Below the pieces are notes generated by a model that did not search any database, was not told where the DNA came from, and was given only the letters and a program-made list of their open reading frames with translations. Shown piece after piece: positions 16,347-24,430 of a stretch of DNA of 38,768 nucleotides. Positions within the stretch are counted from its first letter, which is position 1; every line of letters begins with the position of its first letter. A program made the translations under genes and the position numbers. The DNA lies in the NCBI GenBank assembly GCA_030430715.1, contig JAUIJZ010000022.1, forward strand, positions 1 through 38,768. The letters run 5' to 3'. This DNA comes from Alphaproteobacteria bacterium. GTDB lineage: Bacteria > Pseudomonadota > Alphaproteobacteria > Caulobacterales > Aquidulcibacteraceae.

Positions 16347-17321
16347 GTGAAGAGACCCAATCAAGCATCAGCGAACCGCATGCCATTTGCCATGCGCGCG
16401 CTCATTCTTTCGGCGCTCTTTTTGTGCGGGGGCGCGCTTAGCGCGCATGCGCAACCGGCTCCCACCGAAAGACAAGTGCGGCCGAACGAAATCGTGCTGC
16501 GCCCTGCCCCACGCCGCGCACAGCCGGAACAATGGATGGTCAATCCGCGCGGCTATCGCTCAGTCCGCAATGTCGTGACGCCAACGCTTGAGCCCTTTTT
16601 GCCCGATCCCGCCATCGCCACCGGCGCCGCCGTGATCGTCGCGCCCGGCGGCGGGTTTGAAACCCTTGAGATCGACAATGAAGGCTACCCCGTCGCGCAA
16701 TGGTTGGCCGATCACGGCATCGCCGCTTTCGTGCTCAAATACCGCTTGCGGCCTACCCCACGCGAACATCAAGATTTCATGGCCGCGCTCCAGGCGCGCT
16801 ATACGCGCATGGCGGCTTCGGCAAACGCGCCCGCGCCAACCCCATCGCCTGCTCCGGACCGCAACGAAGCGCTAAACAATGCGCTTGAGGACGCGCAGGC
16901 GGCGGTGCGTCTCGTGCGCGCGCGGGCCGAGGAATGGCATGTCGATCCAGCCCGCGTGGGTTTTGTCGGCTTTTCCGCGGGCGCCTTCACCGCGCTTGCC
17001 GTTGGCCTCGACGACGACCGCGACGCACGGCCGGACTTCATCGCGCCGATTTATGGCAGCATGGCAGCACGTGAAATTCCCAGCGATGCGCCGCCCATGT
17101 TCTACGCTGTTGCTTTGGACGATCAGCTCATGGTTCGCGATACGGATTTCGGTCTGATCCGTTCCTATCGCGAAGCCAACCGGCCGGTCGAAGCGCATTT
17201 CTATTCCAGCGGCGCACATGGTTTCGGTATGCAGCGCAAGACGCCGAACTCGGCCATGTGGATCGACGCGTTCCACGCGTGGATGCAGGATCTCGGCGTC
17301 GTGCCAACACCGCAACCCTAG
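16347..17321 (+). CDS. Exported alpha/beta hydrolase (esterase-like)
   Basis: A 324-residue secreted hydrolase. After a basic n-region and a hydrophobic core (RALILSALFLCGG) the signal peptide probably ends after SAHA at residue 35. The fold markers are an oxyanion-hole motif APGGGF (about 99-104), the nucleophile Ser210 in GFSAG, an Asp near 258-259 (ALDDQ) and the catalytic His291 in GAHGFG. The arrangement resembles acetyl-xylan-esterase/BD-FAE-like enzymes that remove acyl groups from sugars. The GTG at 16347 is chosen for AGGGGGAAAG directly upstream; an ATG at 16308 would overlap the methylase gene. A Pro/Ala-rich insert lies at 160-172. Confidence 0.85.
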   Translation: MKRPNQASANRMPFAMRALILSALFLCGGALSAHAQPAPTERQVRPNEIVLRPAPRRAQPEQWMVNPRGYRSVRNVVTPTLEPFLPDPAIATGAAVIVAPGGGFETLEIDNEGYPVAQWLADHGIAAFVLKYRLRPTPREHQDFMAALQARYTRMAASANAPAPTPSPAPDRNEALNNALEDAQAAVRLVRARAEEWHVDPARVGFVGFSAGAFTALAVGLDDDRDARPDFIAPIYGSMAAREIPSDAPPMFYAVALDDQLMVRDTDFGLIRSYREANRPVEAHFYSSGAHGFGMQRKTPNSAMWIDAFHAWMQDLGVVPTPQP

Positions 17322-17385
17322 TGCGACAACCTTAGTGCGACGGGAAGCCGGCGCGCGGCTCCCCGCCATCCGGATCAGGTAAGCG

Positions 17386-17634
17386 TCAGCCCGCTCCGCC
17401 CTGCGCCCTCTTGGCGACGGGCCAATCAGCGAAGGCGAACCAGATGAAGAGAACGATGTTCACCAGCGGCACCAGCATGAGCAAAGCCAGCCAGCCGGAA
17501 TATCCCGCCTTGGAAAAAATCTTTCCGTAGCAGAACAGCATGAACACGAAGACGGCGAGGGCGATGATCAGGGGGATCAGCCCCAGTCCCGCCATGGCGC
17601 CCAGATCGGCAGTCGGATCGGCATAATCGTTCAT
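17386..17634 (-). CDS. Small two-helix membrane protein, unknown function
   Basis: An 82-residue protein with two hydrophobic helices (GLIPLIIALAVFVFMLFCYG and LALLMLVPLVNIVLFIWFAF) linked by KIFSKAGYSGW. The G-YSGW-x-ALL-x-LVPLVN pattern is common in small inner-membrane proteins of uncertain role. GGGGAGAG sits 4 bp before the ATG. It is convergent with the hydrolase gene (64-bp gap) and divergent from rlmN. Confidence 0.75.
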   Translation of the reverse strand: MNDYADPTADLGAMAGLGLIPLIIALAVFVFMLFCYGKIFSKAGYSGWLALLMLVPLVNIVLFIWFAFADWPVAKRAQGGAG

Positions 17635-17771
17635 ACGTCTCTCCCCTTTTTGTAGTACTGGGAGCCTAGCGCACTGCCGACACTCGGCAACGCGGATTAA
17701 GCGACACGGTGCTGCGCTTTTTAGGTTACACGCCCTTGAATGAGCAGGCGCAGCATATTCATAAGGGCGGC

Positions 17772-18914
17772 GTGACCGCCGCTCTTCCCTCCCCGCCCTC
17801 GCTGGCCGGCCTTTCCAAGGCCGCGCTGGGCGAAAAGCTCGTCGCCGCCGGCGTCGAACCCGACAAAGCGAAGATGCGCGCCGAGCAGCTCTGGCGTTGG
17901 ATTTACCATTATGGGGTCACCAACTTTGCTGCGATGACCAATGTCGCCAAGGAACTACGCGGCACGCTTGCCGAGCATTACACGTTGGCGCGCCCTGAAA
18001 TCGTCACCGGCCAAGTGAGCCAGGACGGCACGCGCAAATGGCTGACGCGGTTTGGTCCGGGCACGGAAGGCGAATGCGTTTTCATTCCCGACGTTGGCCG
18101 CTCCGGCGCGCTGTGCGTTTCAAGCCAGGTCGGCTGCACGCTCAATTGCACCTTCTGCCATACCGGCACGCAGAAGCTCGTGCGCAACCTTAGCGCCGCA
18201 GAGATTGTCGGCCAGGTGATGATCGCGCGCGATGCGCTGAACGAATGGCCCACACAGGCGCGCCCGCTCAATGACGGAGACCGCCAGCTCACCAACATCG
18301 TTTTCATGGGCATGGGCGAGCCGCTCTACAATCTCGACAACGTGGCCGAGGCCATCGACACCATTTCGGATGGCGATGGCATCTCAATCGGCCGCCGCCG
18401 TATTACGGTCAGCACGGCCGGCGTCGCGCCGCGTATCAAGGAATTGGGTGAGCGAACCGGCGCGATGCTCGCCATTTCGCTGCACGCCACCAATGACGAT
18501 CTGCGCAACGAACTTGTGCCGCTGAACAAGAAATATCCGTTGGCGGAATTGTTCGACGCCATTCGCCAGTATCCGTCGCTGGGCAACGCCAAGCGCGTGA
18601 CCTTCGAATATGTGATGCTCAAAGGCGTGAACGATACGCTGGCCGAGGCTAAAGCGCTGGTGAAATTGCTTGCGGGCGTGCCAGCGAAGATCAATTTGAT
18701 CCCATTCAATCCCTGGCCCGGCACGCCTTACGAATGTTCCGAATGGGATGTGATCGAGCGCTTCGCCGAGGTGTTGAACCGCGCCGGCTATTCCTCGCCG
18801 ATCCGCACGCCGCGCGGGCGCGACATCCTCGCCGCCTGCGGACAATTGCGCAGCGAAAGTGTCAAACAGCGCGCCAGCGAACGTCTGAAAACAAAAGCCG
18901 AGGCCGAAGCGTGA
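17772..18914 (+). CDS. rlmN: Dual-specificity 23S rRNA A2503 / tRNA A37 methyltransferase
   Basis: Radical-SAM enzyme that methylates C2 of A2503 in 23S rRNA and of A37 in some tRNAs. The [4Fe-4S] motif is C122-x3-C126-x2-C129 ([12 protein letters not shown]). Both mechanistic cysteines are present: one in [10 protein letters not shown] (residue 115), which forms the methyl-bearing intermediate environment, and one in DILAACGQL near the C-terminus. Other markers are [10 protein letters not shown] and [10 protein letters not shown]. The start is uncertain: GTG 17772 has AAGGG four bases upstream and gives the usual N-terminus, while a GTG at 17709 would add 21 residues. Its last four bases overlap the next start. 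Confidence 0.96.
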   Translation: MTAALPSPPSLAGLSKAALGEKLVAAGVEPDKAKMRAEQLWRWIYHYGVTNFAAMTNVAKELRGTLAEHYTLARPEIVTGQVSQDGTRKWLTRFGPGTEGECVFIPDVGRSGALCVSSQVGCTLNCTFCHTGTQKLVRNLSAAEIVGQVMIARDALNEWPTQARPLNDGDRQLTNIVFMGMGEPLYNLDNVAEAIDTISDGDGISIGRRRITVSTAGVAPRIKELGERTGAMLAISLHATNDDLRNELVPLNKKYPLAELFDAIRQYPSLGNAKRVTFEYVMLKGVNDTLAEAKALVKLLAGVPAKINLIPFNPWPGTPYECSEWDVIERFAEVLNRAGYSSPIRTPRGRDILAACGQLRSESVKQRASERLKTKAEAEA

Positions 18915-19444
18915 AGAAAGTCCCCCGCCTCAACGCCGACGGCTTGGTGCTGCGTCAGCTCGAACCGGGCGATGCGCCCGCGATGTTCATCGCGCACTCC
19001 GATCCACTGGTGAAACAGCACAGCCACCGCAGCGGCGACGTCCACCAGGATGTCGCCGAAACCGAAGCCTATATCAAAACCGCGCTCGCGCGCCCTGGGG
19101 CACATGTCTGGGCCGTCACCGAAGATGGCGGCGAAGCGCTAGGCCGGATCGCGCTTTATGTGATCCGCGAGGGCGTCGGCGAGTTCGGCATCATCTTGCG
19201 CCGCGATGCGCAAGGCCGCGGCATCGCCTCCAAAGCGGTCGCACTGGTTTCCGAATACGGCTTTGAGAAACTCGGCCTGCACCGCCTAATGGCTGACATC
19301 GACCCCGAAAACGGCTCGTCGCTCACGCTGTTCATCCGCAACGACTTTCACCGCGAAGGCGTGCTGAAGCAGAACTGGAAAACCCATTCCGGCCTGCGCG
19401 ATAGCGTCATCATGGCCAAGCTGAAGGGCGCCAAGCCCGACTAA
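18911..19444 (+). CDS. GNAT-family N-acetyltransferase (RimJ/RimL-like)
   Basis: A 177-residue acetyltransferase that uses acetyl-CoA. It shows the RimJ/L-type start [15 protein letters not shown], the middle strand [19 protein letters not shown] with the acetyl-CoA loop R-x-x-G-R-G, and [18 protein letters not shown]. The substrate, a protein N-terminus or small amine, is unknown. The GTG start overlaps the rlmN stop in GTGA, so the pair is translationally coupled, which might suggest a ribosome-related target. Confidence 0.9.
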   Translation: MKKVPRLNADGLVLRQLEPGDAPAMFIAHSDPLVKQHSHRSGDVHQDVAETEAYIKTALARPGAHVWAVTEDGGEALGRIALYVIREGVGEFGIILRRDAQGRGIASKAVALVSEYGFEKLGLHRLMADIDPENGSSLTLFIRNDFHREGVLKQNWKTHSGLRDSVIMAKLKGAKPD

Positions 19445-19518
19445 CCAAGTTAACCGGCGCTGCCCTGGAAGAGGCGAACCCGCGCGCCTGTTTCACCTTC
19501 CCTTTCCGACTGGGCAAG

Positions 19519-19526
19519 GCTATATG
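19519..19526 (+). promoter_or_regulatory. Possible -10 element upstream of trcR
   Basis: GCTATATG matches seven of eight positions of the GCTANAWC -10 consensus described for Caulobacter housekeeping promoters. No good -35 is visible at the usual distance. If used, the trcR leader would be about 100 bases and include the hairpin at 19583-19608. Confidence 0.3.
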
Positions 19527-19582
19527 CACCCCAACTGACTTCGTCCGCGCCCGGATGCGTCAGCCCGTTGCACCAGATGGCT

Positions 19583-19611
19583 AGCGCCTGGCGACGTCGC
19601 CGGGCGCTTTT
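19583..19611 (+). terminator. Terminator-like hairpin just before trcR (candidate attenuator)
   Basis: Arms AGCGCCTGGCG and CGCCGGGCGCT pair over 11 bp (one T-G wobble) around ACGT, followed by TTTT at 19608-19611. Only 19 bp remain to the trcR ATG, with the Shine-Dalgarno GGAG at 19620-19623. Upstream, GCGCCCGG (19547-19554) is exactly complementary to the 3' arm segment CCGGGCGC (19600-19607), which could form a competing anti-terminator. It may instead simply terminate the rlmN transcript. Confidence 0.65.
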
Positions 19612-19630
19612 GCGTATTTGGAGCCCCGCC

Positions 19631-20260
19631 ATGACCGCCAACGTCCTGATGCCAAAGGCCACTGCCGTGTGGCTGATCGAGAACACCTCGCTCGCCTTCA
19701 ATCAGATCGCGGATTTCTGCGCGCTGCACCCGCTGGAAGTTCAGGGCATCGCCAACGAAGATGTGGCCAAGGGCATTCGCGGCGTCGATCCCATCGCCGG
19801 CGGCTTCCTCTCGCGCGAGGAAATCGCCCGTGGCGAGGCGGACGAGACATACAAGCTCAAGCCGCTGGAACAGAAGCGTATCGACCTGCCGCAGGTGAAG
19901 AAGCGCTCCGGCCGCTACACGCCGATCGCGCGCCGTCAGGACCGTCCCGACGCCATTTCCTGGTTCTTGAAGAACCACCCGGAAGTCCCGGATTCAAAGG
20001 TCGTGAAGCTGATCGGCACCACCAAGGCGACGATCGACCAAGTGCGTAACCGCACGCACTGGAATTCAAATAATATCAAGCCGGTGGACCCGGTCTCGCT
20101 CGGCCTGTGCAGCCAGATCGAACTCGACGCCATCGTAGCGGACGCCGCAGCTGCGCGCGCCCGCGCCGATGCGCGCGCCACAAAGGCCGAGGCCAAAACG
20201 CTCAAGGCAGCTCAGGAAACCGTGCCCCCGGAAACCTACGAGCAGCCCGAGGATAATTGA
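19631..20260 (+). CDS. trcR: DUF1013 cell-cycle transcriptional regulator TrcR
   Basis: A 209-residue alphaproteobacterial protein of the DUF1013 family, named TrcR in some annotations. It starts with MPKATAVWLIENTSLAFNQI, a helix-turn-helix-like region, continues with FCALHPLEVQGIANEDVAKG and KKRSGRYTPIARRQDRPDAI, then a second helical region SWFLKNHPEVPDSKVVKLIG with TTKATIDQVRNR, which also looks DNA-binding. The C-terminus is a charged Ala/Lys/Glu-rich, probably coiled tail. The ATG at 19631 has GGAG 7 bp upstream. A terminator-like hairpin immediately before it suggests control by attenuation. Confidence 0.88.
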   Translation: MTANVLMPKATAVWLIENTSLAFNQIADFCALHPLEVQGIANEDVAKGIRGVDPIAGGFLSREEIARGEADETYKLKPLEQKRIDLPQVKKRSGRYTPIARRQDRPDAISWFLKNHPEVPDSKVVKLIGTTKATIDQVRNRTHWNSNNIKPVDPVSLGLCSQIELDAIVADAAAARARADARATKAEAKTLKAAQETVPPETYEQPEDN

Positions 20261-20353
20261 GCGGCACGCCGTAGCGATTGAAACTAAGTCGCATTTGAAA
20301 TTCTGAGCATCTTCCGCTACCCCTTTTGCAAATTACACGCAGAAGCGGGGGTG

Positions 20354-22606
20354 ATGGTGAGTTTGCGGTATGGAATTAGCGCTTTGGCGCTTGTGGCTGG
20401 GCTGTCGTGGAGCGCGGTCGCGCAAGCTCAATCTGAGCCGATCCAGGTAGCATCTGTCTCGGATATCGTCATCGTCGCCTCAAGCCAGGAGGCGGCCGAG
20501 GTTGGCGGCTCGGTCCATTATCTCGACGAAGACGCACTCGAAACCTTCTCTTACGGCGATGTGAACCGCACGCTCCGGCAGACGCCGGGCGTGTTCTTGC
20601 AGGAAGAAGAAGGCTTTGGCCTCCGCCCGAATATCGGCATTCGCGGTTCGGGCACGGACCGCAATTCCCGCATCACCGTGATGGAAGACGGCGTGCTGAT
20701 CGCGCCGGCGCCCTATGCCGCGCCCGCCGCGTATTATTTTCCACGCATCGGACGCATGACCGGCGTCGAAGTCTCTAAAGGACCGGCAGCCATCATGTAT
20801 GGGCCAATGACGGTCGGCGGCGCGCTCAATATGACATCGCGCCCAATCCCGGATTCATTCGCCGCCGGCCTTGATCTGCTGGCTGGAGAATATGGCGGCG
20901 AGCGCGCACACGGCTTCGCCGGCGCCTGGAGCAGCGGTCAGGGCATTCAATATGGCGCCGGCATCGACGTGCTTCACGAAGCTTCCGACGGCTTCAAAGA
21001 CCTCGATTCCGGCGGCGACACAGGCTTTGAGATCGACGATGTGGTGCTGCGCCTCGGCCTTCGCAGCGCACCCGGCGCGGACATGCCGCAATCGCTGGAA
21101 TTCAAGTTTCAACATTCCGACGAACATTCGGACGAAACTTATCTTGGTCTTGCGCTGGCGGATTTCGCCGCCGACCCGTTCCGCCGCTATCGCGGCAGTC
21201 AGGTCGACCGCATGGACGTAGAGCACAGCACGTATCAGCTCACGCATCAGATCGAACTGACGCCGAACATCGACCTGACGACCGTCGCTTATCGCACCGA
21301 TACCACGCGCGTTTGGTACAAACTCAATGACGTGCGCAACAGCGCCGACAGCGGATGGGTCGGCATCAGTTCGGTTCTCGCCGATCCGGCGACATACGCA
21401 GACCAAATGAATGTCTTGGTCGGTGCGCCGGGCTTCACCTCCTCGCTGAGCGCCGGCGGCGATCTGCGCGTGCGCAACAACAATCGCGAATACTATGCCC
21501 AAGGCATTCAAAGCGTGCTCGGGATCAATTTCGACACGGGCAGCGCCAGTCACCGCTTGCAACTCTCGGCGCGCTATCACGAAGATGAAGAAGACCGCTT
21601 CCAGCAGGACGACCGCTACCACATGGTCAACGGCGCCATGGTTCTGGTCACGCCAGGCGCGCCCGGCACGCAAAGCAACCGCGTGGGCGAAGCTGAGGCA
21701 TGGGCGTTTTTTGCGCGCGACACTATTGAATGGGGCGCGTGGACTTTCACGCCCGGCCTTCGCTACGAAACCATCGAGCTGACGCAAACTGATTTCGGCA
21801 GCGCCGATCCGGGACGCGCCGGACCCGCGACCATAGCGTCGCGCGATGTCGATATCTGGATCCCAGGCATCGGCGTCACCTATGCGCTCAACGAGCGTTG
21901 GCGTCTGCTTGGCGGCGCCCATCGCGGCTTCGCCAGCCCCGGCCCCGGATCCAGTGTCGATCCTGAAACATCGTGGAATTACGAAGCCGGCGTTCGCTAC
22001 CTCGATGGCGCGGCGCACTTCGAAGCAATCGCCTTTTTCAACGATTACGAAAATCTCGTAGGCACCTGCACAGCTTCAACCGGCGGCGGTTGCGCCATCG
22101 GCGCCCAATTCGACGGCGGCGAAGTCGATGTCAGCGGTCTTGAATTCGTCGCGGGCTACGATTTTGGCGAAGCGCTCGGCTTTGGCCTCAGCGCGCCGGT
22201 TTCGCTGCTCTACACCTTCACCGAGGGCGAGTTCCAAACCAGCTTCAACTCAAGCTATGGGCCTTGGGGCGCGGTCTCGGCAGGCGACGAACTCCCCTAC
22301 TTGCCGGAGCATCAATGGACGTTGAACGCAGGTCTTGAGGCGGACCGCTGGCGCGCGGACGTGAGCTTCAACTATGTCAGCGAAGCGCGCGCCGAAGCCG
22401 GTCAGGGCGCCATTGCCGCCGATGAATTGATCGATGATCGCCTGATCATCGATCTTGCGGGGGAATTCCGCCTTACAGAACGCGTTGCGTTGTTCGGCAC
22501 GATCACCAACGTCACGGACGAAACCTACAATGTTGGGTTCTCGCCCGCGGGCGCTCGCCCCGGCGCTCCGCGCATAGCGATGGGCGGTCTGCGCATCCGC
22601 ATGTAA
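20354..22606 (+). CDS. TonB-dependent outer-membrane receptor (FecA-like)
   Basis: A 22-strand barrel receptor of about 750 residues that takes up a bound ligand, typically an iron chelate, with energy from TonB. It has a Sec signal peptide (ending AQAQ), a TonB-box-like segment SDIVIVAS, and a plug domain with NRTLRQTPGVFLQEEEGFGL, PNIGIRGSGTDRNSRITVME, and GVEVSKGPAAIMYGPMTVGGALNM. The barrel ends in GGLRIRM; the last residue is Met instead of the usual aromatic. The plug resembles the FecA subgroup but the long N-terminal signalling domain is missing and no sigma/anti-sigma pair adjoins it. The start is uncertain among 20351, 20354 and 20357. I see no clear Fur or Irr box in the 93 bp upstream. 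Confidence 0.93.
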   Translation: MVSLRYGISALALVAGLSWSAVAQAQSEPIQVASVSDIVIVASSQEAAEVGGSVHYLDEDALETFSYGDVNRTLRQTPGVFLQEEEGFGLRPNIGIRGSGTDRNSRITVMEDGVLIAPAPYAAPAAYYFPRIGRMTGVEVSKGPAAIMYGPMTVGGALNMTSRPIPDSFAAGLDLLAGEYGGERAHGFAGAWSSGQGIQYGAGIDVLHEASDGFKDLDSGGDTGFEIDDVVLRLGLRSAPGADMPQSLEFKFQHSDEHSDETYLGLALADFAADPFRRYRGSQVDRMDVEHSTYQLTHQIELTPNIDLTTVAYRTDTTRVWYKLNDVRNSADSGWVGISSVLADPATYADQMNVLVGAPGFTSSLSAGGDLRVRNNNREYYAQGIQSVLGINFDTGSASHRLQLSARYHEDEEDRFQQDDRYHMVNGAMVLVTPGAPGTQSNRVGEAEAWAFFARDTIEWGAWTFTPGLRYETIELTQTDFGSADPGRAGPATIASRDVDIWIPGIGVTYALNERWRLLGGAHRGFASPGPGSSVDPETSWNYEAGVRYLDGAAHFEAIAFFNDYENLVGTCTASTGGGCAIGAQFDGGEVDVSGLEFVAGYDFGEALGFGLSAPVSLLYTFTEGEFQTSFNSSYGPWGAVSAGDELPYLPEHQWTLNAGLEADRWRADVSFNYVSEARAEAGQGAIAADELIDDRLIIDLAGEFRLTERVALFGTITNVTDETYNVGFSPAGARPGAPRIAMGGLRIRM

Positions 22607-22614
22607 GTATAAGT

Positions 22615-22649
22615 CAGTATGCGGGTGACCACGTATCACCCGCATACTG
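22615..22649. other. Perfect 14-bp hairpin after the TonB receptor gene
   Basis: Arms CAGTATGCGGGTGA and TCACCCGCATACTG enclose a 7-base loop, 8 bp after the receptor stop. No T-run follows on either strand, so it is not a classical intrinsic terminator; it may protect the mRNA 3' end or terminate without a U-tract. The rest of the gap to 22784 shows no further feature. Confidence 0.75.
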
Positions 22650-22784
22650 CCGCTTATGCAAGAAATCGGATCAAGCCCAATTTCGTCTGCGGCTCGGCTT
22701 ATCCGGCGCAATCCGCTTACACGCTCTAATCACAGTTCCGATTAAGCTGGACATCGCGCGTGCAAGTGAGACGCGCTGAGAACG

Positions 22785-22961
22785 CTAATGATGCGTTCGA
22801 CCTCGAAGCCCTTCGATTTCTTCTTTAATCTTCAGCTTCTGTCGCTTCATGGCGGAAAGGCGCATCGCGTCCGCGGAGGGCCTTTTTGCCTCATTTTCGA
22901 TAATTAGATCCAAGTCCCGATGTCGGGCGTCGAGTTCACGAAGCCGATGCTCGATGGCCAT
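22785..22961 (-). CDS. YdcH-like small protein (DUF465), copy 1
   Basis: A 58-residue, very basic and acidic helical protein: AIEHRLRELDARHRDLDLII, then SADAMRLSAMKRQKLKIKEE and IEGLRGRTHH. This is the DUF465/YdcH hallmark, two antiparallel helices joined by a short turn with a conserved L-x-x-x-K-K/R-x-K-L-x-x-K-D/E core. The function is unknown. The ATG at 22961 has GGAGG upstream. It is divergent from a second DUF465 gene 215 bp away. In that gap there is a GC-rich inverted repeat (23133-23148) but no gene I can support. Confidence 0.85.
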   Translation of the reverse strand: MAIEHRLRELDARHRDLDLIIENEAKRPSADAMRLSAMKRQKLKIKEEIEGLRGRTHH

Positions 22962-23176
22962 CTTTGGCGCCTCCTCTAGCTTGGCAAAGACAGAATGGCG
23001 CAGATGCGGCTGATTGTCTCCTTACATCCTGTTACAAATGTTAATCTTTCCGCAGGCGCCGCGTAAAAACGCCGTGCGCCGCATTTTCGAGCGTCTTTAC
23101 AGCGCCGATCAGGCATGGCTTAGCTCCAAACAGCGGCCGCGCCGGCCGCGCAATCCACAAGCACGGCGGAAATGCC

Positions 23177-23416
23177 ATGGATGCCGACGACGAAACCGGC
23201 TTCGACATCGCTGACACGCCTGAAAAACGCGAACTCAAATCGCGTCTCATGGAACTTCGGGAGGAGCATCGCGCGCTCGACAGCGCAATTTTTGCGCTGC
23301 AGGAACAGAGCGGTGGGGATGCGTTGCAGCTTGCGCGGCTAAAAAAGCGCAAGCTCGTTCTGAGGGACCAAATTCAGTGGATAGAAGACAGGCTCACGCC
23401 GGACATCATCGCCTGA
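23177..23416 (+). CDS. YdcH-like small protein (DUF465), copy 2
   Basis: A 79-residue member of the same family as its divergent neighbour: an acidic N-terminal extension (DADDETGFDIAD), then LKSRLMELREEHRALDSAIF and QLARLKKRKLVLRDQIQWIE, the two-helix DUF465 core. Its 3' end may overlap the 5' end of the LpxR-like gene by about 40 bp if that gene uses its upstream GTG. The function is unknown; pairs of DUF465 genes are frequent in alphaproteobacteria. Confidence 0.85.
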   Translation: MDADDETGFDIADTPEKRELKSRLMELREEHRALDSAIFALQEQSGGDALQLARLKKRKLVLRDQIQWIEDRLTPDIIA

Positions 23417-24429
23417 ACCTATGGATGGGCGCCGCCATGATCGCGGCGCTGCCTGGGATCGCACACGCGCAGGAAAGCGAAGCCGCGCAGCGCAAAGGCG
23501 TGCTCTCGGTCGTGGTTGAGAATGACAGTCTCTCTTCCGGTGAAGATCGCAATTACACATCGGGCATCAAGCTCGCCTATGTGTCGCCAGCTGAACGCGT
23601 GCCCGATTGGCTGCAAGGCTTGGGCGATTTCACCGAGACGCTGTCCGGCTCCGAACCTGATTTCTGGGGCGCAGCCATCGGCCAATCGATTTTTACGCCG
23701 GAGGACATTAGCGCCGTACCGGCGCCGCCCGACCAGCATCCTTATGCGGGTTGGCTTTATATGCAGATCCTGCTGGCGGTCGAAGACGACGTGCCCGCCG
23801 GACGGGCGCCGCGCTATCTCGACACCTACGAATTCGAGTTCGGCATGGTCGGCCCCTCCGCACAGGGCGAAGAAGCGCAAAGCGGCATTCATGAATGGCT
23901 CGGCGCCCCCGATCCGCAGGGCTGGGACAGCCAGCTGAATGACGAGTTCGCGTTCGCCGTGTCGTTCGACCGCCGCTGGCGCGCCCTGCGCGTGTTCGGC
24001 GACTTTCTCGGCGGCCTCGAAGCAGATCTAACGCCAAGCGCCGGCGCCACGCTCGGCACGCTGCGCACCGAATTGCGCACGGGCCTCACCGCGCGCATCG
24101 GCCAGCGCATCGACAATGATTACGGCCCCCCGCGCGTGCGTCCCTCCCTTGCCGGCGTGGAGCACTTTCGCGGCGGACAAATGTCTTGGTCGATCTTCGC
24201 CGGCGTTCAGGGACGCGCCGTCGCGCACAATCTTTTTCTCGACGGCAACACGTTCGAGGATAGCCCCTCCGTCGATCGCGAGCCTCTCGTCGCTGATTTC
24301 CAGACAGGCTTTTCCTTGAGCCTTGGCGATGTGCGTCTCGCTTACACGTATGTGTGGCGCACCGAAGAATTCGAGACGCAGAGCGGACGCCAAGATTTCG
24401 GTGCGCTAGCGCTCAGCGTGCGCCTCTAG
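23377..24429 (+). CDS. LpxR-family lipid A deacylase (outer membrane)
   Basis: A 350-residue outer-membrane beta-barrel of the LpxR family (PF09982), which removes the 3'-acyloxyacyl chain of lipid A. The family hallmarks are all there: VVEND with N49 and D50, DRNYTSGIKLAY, IGQSIFTPEDI, PDQHPYAGWLYMQ, then GMVGPSAQGEEAQSGIHEWL with His172, and PQGWDSQLNDE. The signal peptide ends after GIAHA. The start is uncertain: GTG 23377 gives a good basic n-region but overlaps the DUF465 gene; ATG 23425 gives a short, weakly charged signal. The last barrel strand ends in Leu. The TAG stop lies 1 bp from the stop of the convergent TRAP gene. Confidence 0.88.
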   Translation: MDRRQAHAGHHRLNLWMGAAMIAALPGIAHAQESEAAQRKGVLSVVVENDSLSSGEDRNYTSGIKLAYVSPAERVPDWLQGLGDFTETLSGSEPDFWGAAIGQSIFTPEDISAVPAPPDQHPYAGWLYMQILLAVEDDVPAGRAPRYLDTYEFEFGMVGPSAQGEEAQSGIHEWLGAPDPQGWDSQLNDEFAFAVSFDRRWRALRVFGDFLGGLEADLTPSAGATLGTLRTELRTGLTARIGQRIDNDYGPPRVRPSLAGVEHFRGGQMSWSIFAGVQGRAVAHNLFLDGNTFEDSPSVDREPLVADFQTGFSLSLGDVRLAYTYVWRTEEFETQSGRQDFGALALSVRL

Positions 24430-24430
24430 A

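Noticed and set aside
20261-20353. Fur or Irr box upstream of the TonB receptor
   Set aside because: AT-rich stretches such as TTTGAAATTC occur but show no proper dyad matching either consensus.
20855-22018. Long open frame (387 codons) on the minus strand
   Set aside because: It lies wholly inside the TonB receptor gene and arises from GC-rich codon use; its translation is Arg/Ala-rich with no recognisable domain.
23133-23148. GC-only inverted repeat as terminator between the DUF465 genes
   Set aside because: The 6-bp stem has no U-tract and lies upstream of both divergent genes, where a terminator makes no sense.
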